From a virus: DNA of 64,000 bases. The first letter of the stretch is position 1. Every line of letters starts with the position of its first letter. Location of the stretch: positions 1 through 64,000 of the IMG/VR virus record IMGVR_UViG_3300007735_000783; one strand, 5' to 3'. Of the stretch, positions 24,900-33,742 are shown one piece after another. The position numbers and the translations under genes are program-made. The notes beneath the pieces were generated by a model, which was given only the letters and a program-made list of their open reading frames with translations, made no database searches and was not told the origin of the DNA.

Positions 24900-27314
24900 T
24901 CATATTGTTATAAGGTAGTTAAAATCTATTACGGTTTCACTACCGGGTATAACATTGTTTGAGGTGTTCATAAGGTATAGTTTTGCCCTATACACGCAAT
25001 TATTGTTTGTGATAATACTCCCATTATACGCAAAAGGGGTTCCTATCACACCCGTTCCTAGACTTATTGCTCCAGATTCGCTGTTTGGGTTTTGAGGATT
25101 TATGAACGGATAGTTGATGTTTATAGTTCTGCTTGATAGTGATATAGGCCCAATATTAGCCATAGTGTACTCTGTTCCATTCTGAGCAACTATGTAAAGA
25201 TCGCATTTCATATAAATTGCGCCATAATACCCAACATTTAGGAATGTGGATGCTCCAGACGCAGATTTTATTTCATCTATAGTTAACGATATAGACCTAC
25301 TTCCGCCTGTGCCGAAGGCGATATATTGTGGATCGGTACTCCAAGAACTTGATATGGTGGTATTATTGATTTTTGTAACTCTAAATCTTGGCACTTCAGG
25401 TATTGCTATGTTTTCTTTTTTGCAATCAAATTCAATGTTATTAGGTATTTTTAAAAAACTATTAATAGTTATTTTTCTAAATTCCGAATAATGGGTTTCT
25501 TCTCCTGTACTTGTTACCCCACCAACATTTCGGGTTACAGCCGCAGTTGGGTTGTAATTCAAAACGACATATCTCTCACCTGATGTGAATCCTGAAGCCC
25601 ACTCTTGACGGATTGAAGTTGAACCTTCTGCCCATTCCTGCCAGTATCCCGTAGTTCCGTTGTTATATCCTATTGGATTTGTTCCTCTATTAATGTAATC
25701 CACATTGGAAATCATTCGGAATCCTCCTATGTCATTTAAAAATTCATTCTTTAAATCATAGGGAATTCGTGCAACAACGGAATCCTTTATTTTTCTATTG
25801 GGGTGTTGATAAATTATCCAAAATGGCACGGAATTTTCAAATTCTGGTGTAGTTTGTGGAGAAACGGGATTAACAAAATTTCTATTGTAGGTTACTGGAT
25901 TGCCCAAAATTTTATGGGCTTGAAATGGGTCTATCCCTTGGCTCATCATTTCAGGCATGTCACCAGAATTAAAAACTCCATCTTGATTAAAATCCAAACT
26001 TCCTTGTATTAAAGGATCGTGGATAATAGGATCATATCCTGTCAGTAGACCTGTTGTTGTATCGGTAAACCACGGAGCAAGATCATCGTATGTTAATAAT
26101 GTGTATGGACTATAGTTTCCTATTAATGGCACTTCGTAACTAATAAGAGAAGAACTAGTGTCTAGTGCAGCGATTGCACATCTCTTTAATTGTACTTTTC
26201 CAAAGAAAGCAAGTCCTGCGGGATTTAGTAGTCTCTTTATGATATCTTTATAACGATCTATCGTAACTTCGCTCAATATCAAGTATGAATAATTTTGATA
26301 AAAGTGATTATCTTGTATTACTTTATTTGTACTTAATCTGCCATCATTATTTGCATAATATCCCTCGTATTCCGATACAGCACTTATTCCTATTGTTCCG
26401 GAAAAATTTCTACCAAAATCAGAGGTTATACTTAAAGATGGTGCAGTTTTATAATTTATTCCAAAATTGTTTATGGTTATTTTTTTTACTTTACCACTAC
26501 TATCAACCTCACTTACACGACCTGCTCCCTTGATGCCAGTATCGTTTGATGCTGATGTTATTACAATAGTATCTCCAACCCTATAGTTACTACCACCATT
26601 TGTTATTTCTATTTTGCCCAATACAGGAAACACTCTTGGTTCAACCCTAGTAACCCCTTTGGAATCTTCAAATTCTATTCCATTGTAACCCGAAACAAAT
26701 TCACCATTGATATTGGCTAAAAACAATTCTGCAATATCGTTTGTTCCAACCCTATAAACACTAGCATCCAGAACACGAGCACTTGCAATCAAATTTCCAT
26801 TTTGATCTTTTTGATATATGGTCTTTCCAAGACTATCAAATATAGTATTGCCCAAATTATTTGATAACTTTATAGATCTAGAAAGTATCCACTTTCCATC
26901 GGATAGTTTTAAAATGTCGTTTTTGGGGTAGTAGAACTCAACACCAGTATCAAACAAAATTCTGAATAAGAATTCGTAAGTCTTCTCTGTTCCCTTTGCG
27001 CTATAAAACCCTTTAATGTTCTTTAGTAGTTTTACTGCATCTACGGGTTTTTTAGTTTTTTCCGATATTGCTAGAGTTTGTGGGAAATCCAAAAGATATT
27101 CGTTTTTAAATCGGTCAATAAATTGATCTAGACTTTCATCAACTTCTATCGCACTTCCTAATTTTTTAGGAGAACGAAATCCCGATTCGTCGTTATCTAA
27201 CCACTCGTAGTATGCGGATAAAAAGGCAACCATAGTTGGATGACCAATTCTAACAAATTCCGGTAGTTGTCCGGATATGAACGGTGTTATTGGTTTACTT
27301 TTATCGCTAGCCAT
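24900..27314 (-). CDS. Baseplate wedge protein at the gp7 position
   Basis: The 804-residue protein begins with SGQLPEFVRIGHPTMVAFLSAYYEWLDN, followed by FKNEYLLDFP, KGFYSAKGTEKTYEFLFRILF and LSDGKWILSR. This is the conserved N-terminal module of a marine T4-like baseplate protein encoded between gp6 and gp8. By position it replaces T4 gp7 (1032 residues), although I cannot show sequence homology to T4 gp7 by eye. Around residues 424-437 lies DFNQDGVFNSGDMPE, which fits a dockerin/EF-type calcium loop (D-x-N-x-D-G-x5-D). The C-terminal 200 residues are beta-rich and may be a surface domain. It is separated from gp8 by 38 bases. Confidence 0.6.
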   Translation of the reverse strand: MASDKSKPITPFISGQLPEFVRIGHPTMVAFLSAYYEWLDNDESGFRSPKKLGSAIEVDESLDQFIDRFKNEYLLDFPQTLAISEKTKKPVDAVKLLKNIKGFYSAKGTEKTYEFLFRILFDTGVEFYYPKNDILKLSDGKWILSRSIKLSNNLGNTIFDSLGKTIYQKDQNGNLIASARVLDASVYRVGTNDIAELFLANINGEFVSGYNGIEFEDSKGVTRVEPRVFPVLGKIEITNGGSNYRVGDTIVITSASNDTGIKGAGRVSEVDSSGKVKKITINNFGINYKTAPSLSITSDFGRNFSGTIGISAVSEYEGYYANNDGRLSTNKVIQDNHFYQNYSYLILSEVTIDRYKDIIKRLLNPAGLAFFGKVQLKRCAIAALDTSSSLISYEVPLIGNYSPYTLLTYDDLAPWFTDTTTGLLTGYDPIIHDPLIQGSLDFNQDGVFNSGDMPEMMSQGIDPFQAHKILGNPVTYNRNFVNPVSPQTTPEFENSVPFWIIYQHPNRKIKDSVVARIPYDLKNEFLNDIGGFRMISNVDYINRGTNPIGYNNGTTGYWQEWAEGSTSIRQEWASGFTSGERYVVLNYNPTAAVTRNVGGVTSTGEETHYSEFRKITINSFLKIPNNIEFDCKKENIAIPEVPRFRVTKINNTTISSSWSTDPQYIAFGTGGSRSISLTIDEIKSASGASTFLNVGYYGAIYMKCDLYIVAQNGTEYTMANIGPISLSSRTININYPFINPQNPNSESGAISLGTGVIGTPFAYNGSIITNNNCVYRAKLYLMNTSNNVIPGSETVIDFNYLITI

Positions 27315-27321
27315 TGATTAC

Positions 27322-29256
27322 TCAGAAAAGAACTGTTTGAGATTGGTTTGTTGTATATAGATTGTCTGGTTCAACTGCGTAATTTGAAGATTCTGCATCA
27401 ATTGATATTATCTGATTTCGCAATGCCTTGATATCTTGTTTTTCAGGTATTACAGTAATTCGTATTTCGGAACTTGTTTTTGGAACTATGTACTCGGGTT
27501 TAAAGTTGTTTAGAGTTATTAATCCCTTTGTGTAATCAATCTTGCCCGCTTTGGAATTTATGTAAACTTTAGAAGTACCATCTATTTTGTAGACTCTAAT
27601 GTTTCCATAACCGTCATCATCAAGATAGCAATCTACTATTGGTTTAACTGTTGCTGAACTTGTTTTATCTTGATAACCAAAAGCATTCGTAGAAACAACA
27701 GAAGTAAATCCATCTATAGGATGTAAGATGGAATTATAGAATTTTATGGTGTAAGACGAAGCCTTATTTAATAGCGGTTCAATTCTTTTTTGCAACTTCA
27801 GATTCATTGTTGTTCCTGTAATTGAGGTATTTACAGAATCTATTGTTGTTATAAATTTTGATGCTCTAAAATCTTTTCCAAACTTGAACAAGTATGCCGA
27901 CTCGTAACTCAAAACTCGGTTTGTAATTAGTTCTCGTAATCCATCAATACTTAAATTAGTTTTTGTAGGATCATACATCGTATTTGTACTTATTTCCAAA
28001 TAGATGTAATCTGGATCAACAACTTCTGGCGTTATAGTTACAAGATTTCGTTTTCCTAGTACTGTCTTTTCAATAGCCAATTTTTCTATTAAACTTATTT
28101 TCTTGCCATTTTTTGGTTTAATTGAAATGAACACCTTACCGTATGCTGGTGGTTCGTTATCTTCTCCACCCCATACAAAGAATGAGTCTATTGTATCACT
28201 AAATTCCGAGACTAAAATTGTTTTATAATCTTCTGTAGTTACTGCTCTTTCTTTTGCTTGATAACTTCTTGGAGCGTAATACTTGATAGATTCTAGCGTT
28301 TCTGGTGTTGTTCCACCAAAAGAGGAAGTGTAATTTCCCTCCGTGTCAAGAATAGTAGTAATTGCGGTTGTTCTACCAGAAGTTCTTGGAGAAGCAAAAG
28401 ACGAAACTGCTCCGCTTGTATAGGTGAAGGCTTTGCAATTGTTAGCCAAATTACCACTTGTAACGATGTACTCTAGATTTATCACATTACCGTTTTCTAG
28501 GGCTTTACCAACAACTCCATCACCAAAATAAATCTCATATCTACCGTCTTCAGATTCCTGTAAGAAATAAACATAAGAATCGGAATTTAAAGAATTCACA
28601 TCAGCAACTCTACTCCAAATGTTCAAAATTCCTGTGCTATCATTTACAGAGTTTTGAACTCTTACTTTTATTGTGTCTACATCTATATTACTACTTGGCA
28701 ATATGAATCTTTGTGAGGGATCAAATGTGTTTACAACATAAGAATATGTTTTTAGAGAACCCTCAGATAATTTTACATTTGTGGCTTTTATTATGTTGTT
28801 AACAATTTTTAGTTTTGTATCTTCTGTGGCAATAAAATCATAGTAAGAGCCTCCAGGAAATTTCCCTCTAAAAACATCTCCGCGATTTACAAAAGCGTTT
28901 CCGCTTTTCACACGATCTAGTAATAAAGAAGGTTGCGAGGTATTTCCGTTTAAAAATTCTATATCAACAAAAACTTGCGATGATTTGATTGATCTTGGTG
29001 TGTAACCTAATTGTTTTGCTATAGAAACTACGCTATTTCGGGTTATAGCAGAATCTAAAAATGCTTCATTAGCAACCATATTTGCATAAAATGCTTGATA
29101 ATGTGTGTTGTATGAAAGCAAATCCAAAATTATGTTTATACCTGCTCCTTCAAAATCAAAGTCTTTGAATAGAGGTTGATCTTTAAGGTATGTTTTAAGA
29201 TTGCTTTTTATTGAATCAAAATCTAAAGCATCTATTTTTAAATTATTTTTGTTCAT
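27322..29256 (-). CDS. gp6: Baseplate wedge protein gp6
   Basis: The product is the wedge subunit that joins wedges into the inner baseplate ring (gpJ-like family). At 644 residues it is close to T4 gp6 (660). The conserved N-terminal block is present: FDSIKSNLKTYLKDQPLF, GAGINIILDLLSYNTHYQAFYANMVANEAFLDSA, then RNSVVSIAKQLGYTPRS. The central part includes DVEFLNGN-type beta sequence and YEIYFGDGVVGKAL. ERAVTTEDYKTILVSEF around residues 330-350 is also typical of gp6/gpJ. Its ATG overlaps the gp25 stop by 4 bases, and gp25 and gp6 contact each other in the T4 wedge. Confidence 0.88.
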   Translation of the reverse strand: MNKNNLKIDALDFDSIKSNLKTYLKDQPLFKDFDFEGAGINIILDLLSYNTHYQAFYANMVANEAFLDSAITRNSVVSIAKQLGYTPRSIKSSQVFVDIEFLNGNTSQPSLLLDRVKSGNAFVNRGDVFRGKFPGGSYYDFIATEDTKLKIVNNIIKATNVKLSEGSLKTYSYVVNTFDPSQRFILPSSNIDVDTIKVRVQNSVNDSTGILNIWSRVADVNSLNSDSYVYFLQESEDGRYEIYFGDGVVGKALENGNVINLEYIVTSGNLANNCKAFTYTSGAVSSFASPRTSGRTTAITTILDTEGNYTSSFGGTTPETLESIKYYAPRSYQAKERAVTTEDYKTILVSEFSDTIDSFFVWGGEDNEPPAYGKVFISIKPKNGKKISLIEKLAIEKTVLGKRNLVTITPEVVDPDYIYLEISTNTMYDPTKTNLSIDGLRELITNRVLSYESAYLFKFGKDFRASKFITTIDSVNTSITGTTMNLKLQKRIEPLLNKASSYTIKFYNSILHPIDGFTSVVSTNAFGYQDKTSSATVKPIVDCYLDDDGYGNIRVYKIDGTSKVYINSKAGKIDYTKGLITLNNFKPEYIVPKTSSEIRITVIPEKQDIKALRNQIISIDAESSNYAVEPDNLYTTNQSQTVLF

Positions 29257-29657
29257 CTAGTTCTCTCCAAGACAATACTTGTTTCAAAAGTTTGTGGTCG
29301 GTTTACCACATTAAATTTAACGGTTACATTCAATTCGTTTGTGTCTGCGTTTGATAGAAAGTTTATGCTTAATCCTTCAACTCTTGGTTCATATTTTCTT
29401 ATTACTTCTTCTATATTTCTTTTTAAAACAGAGTATACCACAGGGCTTGGATTTTCAAATAACAGATCTTGTATTCCTGAACTTATTTCAGGATGAAAAG
29501 GTTTTTCAAATTTTTTCAATAGAAGTAAATTTCGTATGGCTCGTTTAACCGCGTTTTCATTAACCTTAACGATAACATCATTTGTGATTGGATGAGGAAT
29601 CATATTAAGATCCAAGTCACCAAACAAAAAGTTTTCCAATTTAGTTGTGCTTTTCAT
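29253..29657 (-). CDS. gp25: Baseplate wedge protein gp25 (lysozyme-like fold family)
   Basis: At 134 residues it matches T4 gp25 (132). Key features are LDLNMIPHPITNDVIVKVNENAVKRAIRNLLL near the N-terminus, then HPEISSGIQDLLFE and YEPRVEGLSIN, the standard gp25/GpW order. The family forms the sheath-initiating core of the inner baseplate with gp6 and gp53. Despite the family's lysozyme label, the conserved E in the PEIxxG segment is generally regarded as structural. It is coupled to gp6 by the overlapping ATGA and begins right after the membrane-anchored GAF-like protein gene. Confidence 0.88.
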   Translation of the reverse strand: MKSTTKLENFLFGDLDLNMIPHPITNDVIVKVNENAVKRAIRNLLLLKKFEKPFHPEISSGIQDLLFENPSPVVYSVLKRNIEEVIRKYEPRVEGLSINFLSNADTNELNVTVKFNVVNRPQTFETSIVLERTR

Positions 29658-30293
29658 TTAGTTTCCTCTCAATATTTCCAATTCAACAAAAGAACGATAC
29701 TTATCCATTGCTCTTTCACAATCATCATAGTCATCGGGAATATCGTGTAAATTCCCCCACTCAGCCCTAACAAATCCTAAAAACAATTCTTCTTTCTTTA
29801 TCGGCACTAAAGAAAACGCATCTATATTTTTTGATTCATTGTAAGTTTTTATTAGACTGTCTTCTGGTAGAGATCTAGTTAATCTAATTTTCGGATTATC
29901 TTCCTTTAACATAGAAACCATACACCAAAATAGAGACACAAGAATGTTGTGTAGATTTACTGATTCCATTGAAACGCCAGGTCTGCAAGACTCGTGGCTT
30001 ACACTAAATCGTTTCATTGGTGATCCTTCTAGGAATTTGCCACCATTATGAAACTGCGCTAGTTGAACACGATCAGCATTTAATTGTATTCTTAAAGAGG
30101 TTAGCAATTCGTGTATAGTGGTATGTTTATACCCATCCTTTGAATTTACATTCAAAGAATTTTGTTCTTGCTTATTTCGTAGTTCTTTATATTTTTTTCT
30201 AAGGTAGATTAAACCCAAAATTAAACCACCTATAGAGCCTACTATAGCACTACTTGAATCCAACCAATGCTGAATGTCTGTTACTTGTGTCAT
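29658..30293 (-). CDS. Membrane-anchored GAF-like protein in the baseplate operon
   Basis: The 211-residue protein has one predicted membrane helix near the N-terminus (SAIVGSIGGLILGLIYL, residues 14-30) followed by a basic KKYKELRNKQ stretch, so the bulk would be cytoplasmic. The soluble part starts TTIHELLTSLRIQLNADRVQLAQFHNGGKF, a phrase typical of GAF-like domains in phage and bacterial proteins, and continues with RPGVSMESVNLHN and IDAFSLVPIKKEELFLGFVRAEW. I infer a ligand-sensing or scaffold protein at the inner membrane. Its place between PAAR and gp25 suggests a role in baseplate assembly, which in T4 occurs at the membrane, or in sensing host state. The function is not established. 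Confidence 0.5.
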   Translation of the reverse strand: MTQVTDIQHWLDSSSAIVGSIGGLILGLIYLRKKYKELRNKQEQNSLNVNSKDGYKHTTIHELLTSLRIQLNADRVQLAQFHNGGKFLEGSPMKRFSVSHESCRPGVSMESVNLHNILVSLFWCMVSMLKEDNPKIRLTRSLPEDSLIKTYNESKNIDAFSLVPIKKEELFLGFVRAEWGNLHDIPDDYDDCERAMDKYRSFVELEILRGN

Positions 30294-30593
30294 TTATCCT
30301 CCACAATAAACATTTGTACTTCCTGTGGCAATAGATGAGCCGCAGGCAACCGGATCGCCAACTCGCATTATTTGTCTGCTATTTACATATACTTGAGAAG
30401 ATCCCTGAATGCTAACCGAAATGTGAGATGGGTGCTTATCGTCGCAAGAATCGGTATGTGGCCCTAATCCGTCAAACTGCCTATGGCAACCTTTGCTGTT
30501 AACAAAAACATTGCCAGACCATGCAATAACCGGTCTTGGCGGATAACAACCGTGTCCGCTACAAATATCCCCTTGTGTGCTAACTGCTGGCAT
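30294..30593 (-). CDS. PAAR-like spike tip protein
   Basis: The 99-residue protein should form the sharp tip that caps the central spike and pierces the outer membrane (T4 gp5.4 role). It shows the PAAR pattern of paired Gly-Asp/His/Cys strands: GDICSGHGCYPPRP, then NVFVNSKGCHRQ, DSCDDKHPSHISV, SSQVYVNSRQIMRVGDPVACGSSIATGSTNVYCGG. The many His and Cys residues could bind the metal ion found in PAAR tips. It is encoded directly downstream of the gp5-like spike and the 332-residue structural gene, the expected neighbourhood. Confidence 0.78.
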   Translation of the reverse strand: MPAVSTQGDICSGHGCYPPRPVIAWSGNVFVNSKGCHRQFDGLGPHTDSCDDKHPSHISVSIQGSSQVYVNSRQIMRVGDPVACGSSIATGSTNVYCGG

Positions 30594-31591
30594 TAGTCGT
30601 AAAATCCTCTTTCCTTCATTTTATTGAGGTATTCTTTGTTTGTCGCAGGCTTCCCATCAACATAAAATTGATTATTGATATTTAGGATCAAACGATCACG
30701 ATCCGAAGACCAGTTGTTTGATATACCTATGCTGAATTCCTTGTCGGTAAACACTCTTGGATCTCTAGCATTAAATGCTCTTATAATGAACCTTGCAACA
30801 TTTTCTGCTCCCCGTCCAACCCTAAATGACGAAGCCGAACCGACTGTTGCATAGTTCTTTTCTGTTATTTTGAAATCTGGAGGAAGTCTCCACCTCTCCA
30901 TGAAGTAATCCTTGGTGTTTTTATCTTCAGGATTGTCGGGCAAATCCATTTCCGAGATGAATCCATAAGCCACACCCGTATCCATATCTAATGTTAGATT
31001 TGGTGGAAATTCACCACCAACAACCATATACTTGATATCGCAGCACTCGTTGCATCCGTAAACTACACCATATAGAGAAGCGTATATTCCACTAGGGCCA
31101 TATGTTGAAGGTCCTGGAGACGGATAAGCATAAAATGCTATTGTTTTTGATTCTTTTGTTATTCGTTGTCCCTCTCTAAATGAACCAAGACTAGAGTTTA
31201 TAACAGAGGGTACACTTTGACTAATTCCATTTTTACCGCCAAACACAATCAAACATCTGCTTTCCGTTTGCCCTGGACCATAAGTTACCTGTTTTGTATG
31301 CACTGCCCCTGAACCTGAAAGTCCATAGCAATTAAAATTATCCAATCCTACAGCATAACATCCTGTAGTTTCGGATATGACATTTCCCTCAATATTGTAA
31401 GCACCATTAGGATAATAAAACTCTGGTGGTCTCATTCCGTAATGGCTATATCTTCCTTGCCATATACCCCAATCTTTAGGGCCCGTATTACCGTAAGTCT
31501 CTGATCCATCGGTTATATGACATGTTGCTTGAACACTACAAACGGTAGAGTAACCACCATATCCATATCTTGTTCCGTTTGTGTATCGCAT
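30593..31591 (-). CDS. Spike-associated structural protein with putative Ig (He_PIG-like) motif
   Basis: The 332-residue protein sits between the gp5-like spike and the PAAR tip with 1-base overlaps on both sides, so the three are translated as a unit. The first 150 residues are rich in Tyr, Gly and Cys (GYGGYSTVCSVQATCHI, CNECCDIKYMVV). Residues about 196-212, EFPPNLTLDMDTGVAYGFI, resemble the LPPGLSLDxxTGxISG strand of putative-Ig He_PIG domains. The C-terminal part (AENVARFIIRAFNARDPRVFTDKEFSI) looks like another beta-sandwich strand followed by a short helix. I do not recognise a T4 counterpart. A hub or needle decoration is the most likely role. Confidence 0.5.
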   Translation of the reverse strand: MRYTNGTRYGYGGYSTVCSVQATCHITDGSETYGNTGPKDWGIWQGRYSHYGMRPPEFYYPNGAYNIEGNVISETTGCYAVGLDNFNCYGLSGSGAVHTKQVTYGPGQTESRCLIVFGGKNGISQSVPSVINSSLGSFREGQRITKESKTIAFYAYPSPGPSTYGPSGIYASLYGVVYGCNECCDIKYMVVGGEFPPNLTLDMDTGVAYGFISEMDLPDNPEDKNTKDYFMERWRLPPDFKITEKNYATVGSASSFRVGRGAENVARFIIRAFNARDPRVFTDKEFSIGISNNWSSDRDRLILNINNQFYVDGKPATNKEYLNKMKERGFYD

Positions 31592-33741
31592 CAGAATTCG
31601 CCACCGTCTATTTCTATTGGACTTGCAGTTATTGGTGGGAATTCGGATTCAAATGCTACTATAGGTATTGCAGGAATTCCTTGTGTGGCACTACCTACAT
31701 CAGACCTTCCTGGATAAGCAGATATCAAAGTTGCCTTTCCTCCAGGTACTGCATACAAACTTTGGGTAGGAATTCCTGGTGCTCCAACATCCACAAGGTT
31801 TACATCAGTCACATTACCCGACAACCCTCCACCCACAGGAGGCAAAGGAACTGCGCTTAGGTTTGTTATATTTTGTGGCCCTGATGATAAGAATGAGGAT
31901 GGTGCTGGTGCTACTGCGGTAGCAACATTTGCTCCGGTGTTTACTGCCTGAATTGCTGCTGCTGGATTTATAAACGCCAACACACCAGCAAATGCTCCAC
32001 CCACAGAAGTTCCAACAGCACCTCCAACACCACCCAATCCAATTCCTGCTCCTATTGCAACTACATTTGTTAAATTGATTCCTGAAGATAGACTTTGTAG
32101 GGTTTCTCCAATTGCTTTAGGTATTGCTGATAGGCTTTCTCCCGCAGAGTTCAAAACTCCTCCAATATTTTGTCCTAGAGGATCCGATCCTCCTGCGGAA
32201 GCGATTGTGGCGGTAGTTGTGGAAACTTCTGTGGTTGTTTCAGTACCAGCAGCCAAAATACTTTGGTCTGTATTGATAAGATCAACATTACTTTCTCCAA
32301 CAACCTGTTGCAACTCAACCTGTTGCGTTGCTCGGCTTGCGATTGCAGCGTCAACTTGTGCTTTTTCTGTTGCGGAAGATTGAATATTTTGTTCGTCTGA
32401 TCCAATTTCCTTCAAGGTTTGTGTTCTATTATTAACAGTAATTTCATCACTATTATACAATTTAGAGTCAACATCAGAAACCTTTGAACCTTTAGGAAGA
32501 TTTGAAGGAATTGTTGCTGTATTGTTTTCTCCACTTACAACATTTGAAAGATTGGCTTGGTTGTTGCCCCAAGATTTTGCCGAAGTTCCGTCTGGCAAAA
32601 CTGCGGTTTGTAATCCCTTTCCTCCACTAGATTGTCCGTTTAGATTTTTTAGATAATCGGTGTTCAAAAACACATTGCCCATTCTATCTTGCAATTGTGT
32701 TAAAGCATCCGAAGGAATTGCAGATTTAATAAATGGTGATACTTGAGCATTGCTGAGATTTGGGCTTGATGCTAATCCTGGTTGAACTCCTTCAGGATTA
32801 AAATCTATTCTTGGTGCAACAAACATCATATTACCATCACTTGCTACAGTATAAGTTCCGTGAACTCTATGCTCAAAGTTCTTATCTGTTTCCATTACAA
32901 CATTGCCCTTTGTATGGACTAGAACATCACCACCAATTTCAATGTAAAAATCTTTTGCTGCTTTTAAGGTGGTAACTGCACCATCCATATTCATGTAGCA
33001 ATTGCCTTTTATAAGCAACTTTTTATCCGAAAGAATTATTTCGTTATCTTCGCCAACAACTTTTTCCACTTTAGAACCATCAGGATGAATCTCCATCCAA
33101 GTTCCGGCTTTATGGTAAACACCAATTCTTTCTTTATCGGGAGTATCATCTAATTCAATTATGTGTCCCGATTCTGTTTCTAAAACATGGTTTTTGGGAT
33201 ACTCTGCTGCGTATGGAGTTTCCTTTTCATCCCATTTTAACCAAGACTGTATAGCAGTTTCAACACCAGAAACTTTATCTTTTCTTTTCTTTTCTACGAT
33301 TGTCTTTTCAATAGATTCGTTTCTAGATAACCGATTGGTATCTGGTTCTTCTAGATGATCTTTATTGGGCCATTTGCCATCAGGATCATTGAATCCTAAT
33401 GATGGTGTTGAAGGATATCCTGGTATGCCGTGAAACGAACCAATTACTATTGGGTCTTGAAAATTCACTCCATCTCTAAAAAACCCAATTACCCAAGATC
33501 CTTTTAATAATCCCGTTGGCGAATGTCCTTTGCCGCTAACCGAAGAACTAGTTGCAGGCATTAATAGAGTTGCCCAAGGAAGATCTTCTGTAGGCAAATC
33601 TTCTTTATTGTGAGTATGATATTCAAAACAACGAACACGAACTCTACCAAGTTTTAGTGGATCATTATTGTCTTCCACAACTCCGTGGAACCAATAAAAT
33701 CCATTTTTTCCCATTTGGTCATGTATCGTATAAGATTCCAT
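31591..33741 (-). CDS. gp5: Central spike/hub protein gp5-like, without a lysozyme domain
   Basis: The 716-residue protein has an N-terminal OB-fold (residues 14-110: FYWFHGVVEDNNDPLKLGRVRVRCFEYH, LPWATLLMP, GSWVIGFFRDGVNFQDPIVIGSFHG) as in gp5/VgrG hubs. Residues about 184-310 form a beta-helix-like spike (ESGHIIELDD, GTWMEIHPDGS, EIILSDKKLLIKGN, DVLVHTKGNVVMETDKN). T4 gp5 carries a lysozyme between these parts; here the 75 intervening residues are charged linker with no ExxxDxxG pattern. The C-terminal 400 residues are Gln/Ser/Ala-rich, with a Gly/Ala-rich hydrophobic stretch near 585-620, and are unlike T4. It neighbours the gp27-like hub and, one gene on, the PAAR tip. Confidence 0.8.
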   Translation of the reverse strand: MESYTIHDQMGKNGFYWFHGVVEDNNDPLKLGRVRVRCFEYHTHNKEDLPTEDLPWATLLMPATSSSVSGKGHSPTGLLKGSWVIGFFRDGVNFQDPIVIGSFHGIPGYPSTPSLGFNDPDGKWPNKDHLEEPDTNRLSRNESIEKTIVEKKRKDKVSGVETAIQSWLKWDEKETPYAAEYPKNHVLETESGHIIELDDTPDKERIGVYHKAGTWMEIHPDGSKVEKVVGEDNEIILSDKKLLIKGNCYMNMDGAVTTLKAAKDFYIEIGGDVLVHTKGNVVMETDKNFEHRVHGTYTVASDGNMMFVAPRIDFNPEGVQPGLASSPNLSNAQVSPFIKSAIPSDALTQLQDRMGNVFLNTDYLKNLNGQSSGGKGLQTAVLPDGTSAKSWGNNQANLSNVVSGENNTATIPSNLPKGSKVSDVDSKLYNSDEITVNNRTQTLKEIGSDEQNIQSSATEKAQVDAAIASRATQQVELQQVVGESNVDLINTDQSILAAGTETTTEVSTTTATIASAGGSDPLGQNIGGVLNSAGESLSAIPKAIGETLQSLSSGINLTNVVAIGAGIGLGGVGGAVGTSVGGAFAGVLAFINPAAAIQAVNTGANVATAVAPAPSSFLSSGPQNITNLSAVPLPPVGGGLSGNVTDVNLVDVGAPGIPTQSLYAVPGGKATLISAYPGRSDVGSATQGIPAIPIVAFESEFPPITASPIEIDGGEF

Positions 33742-33742
33742 T

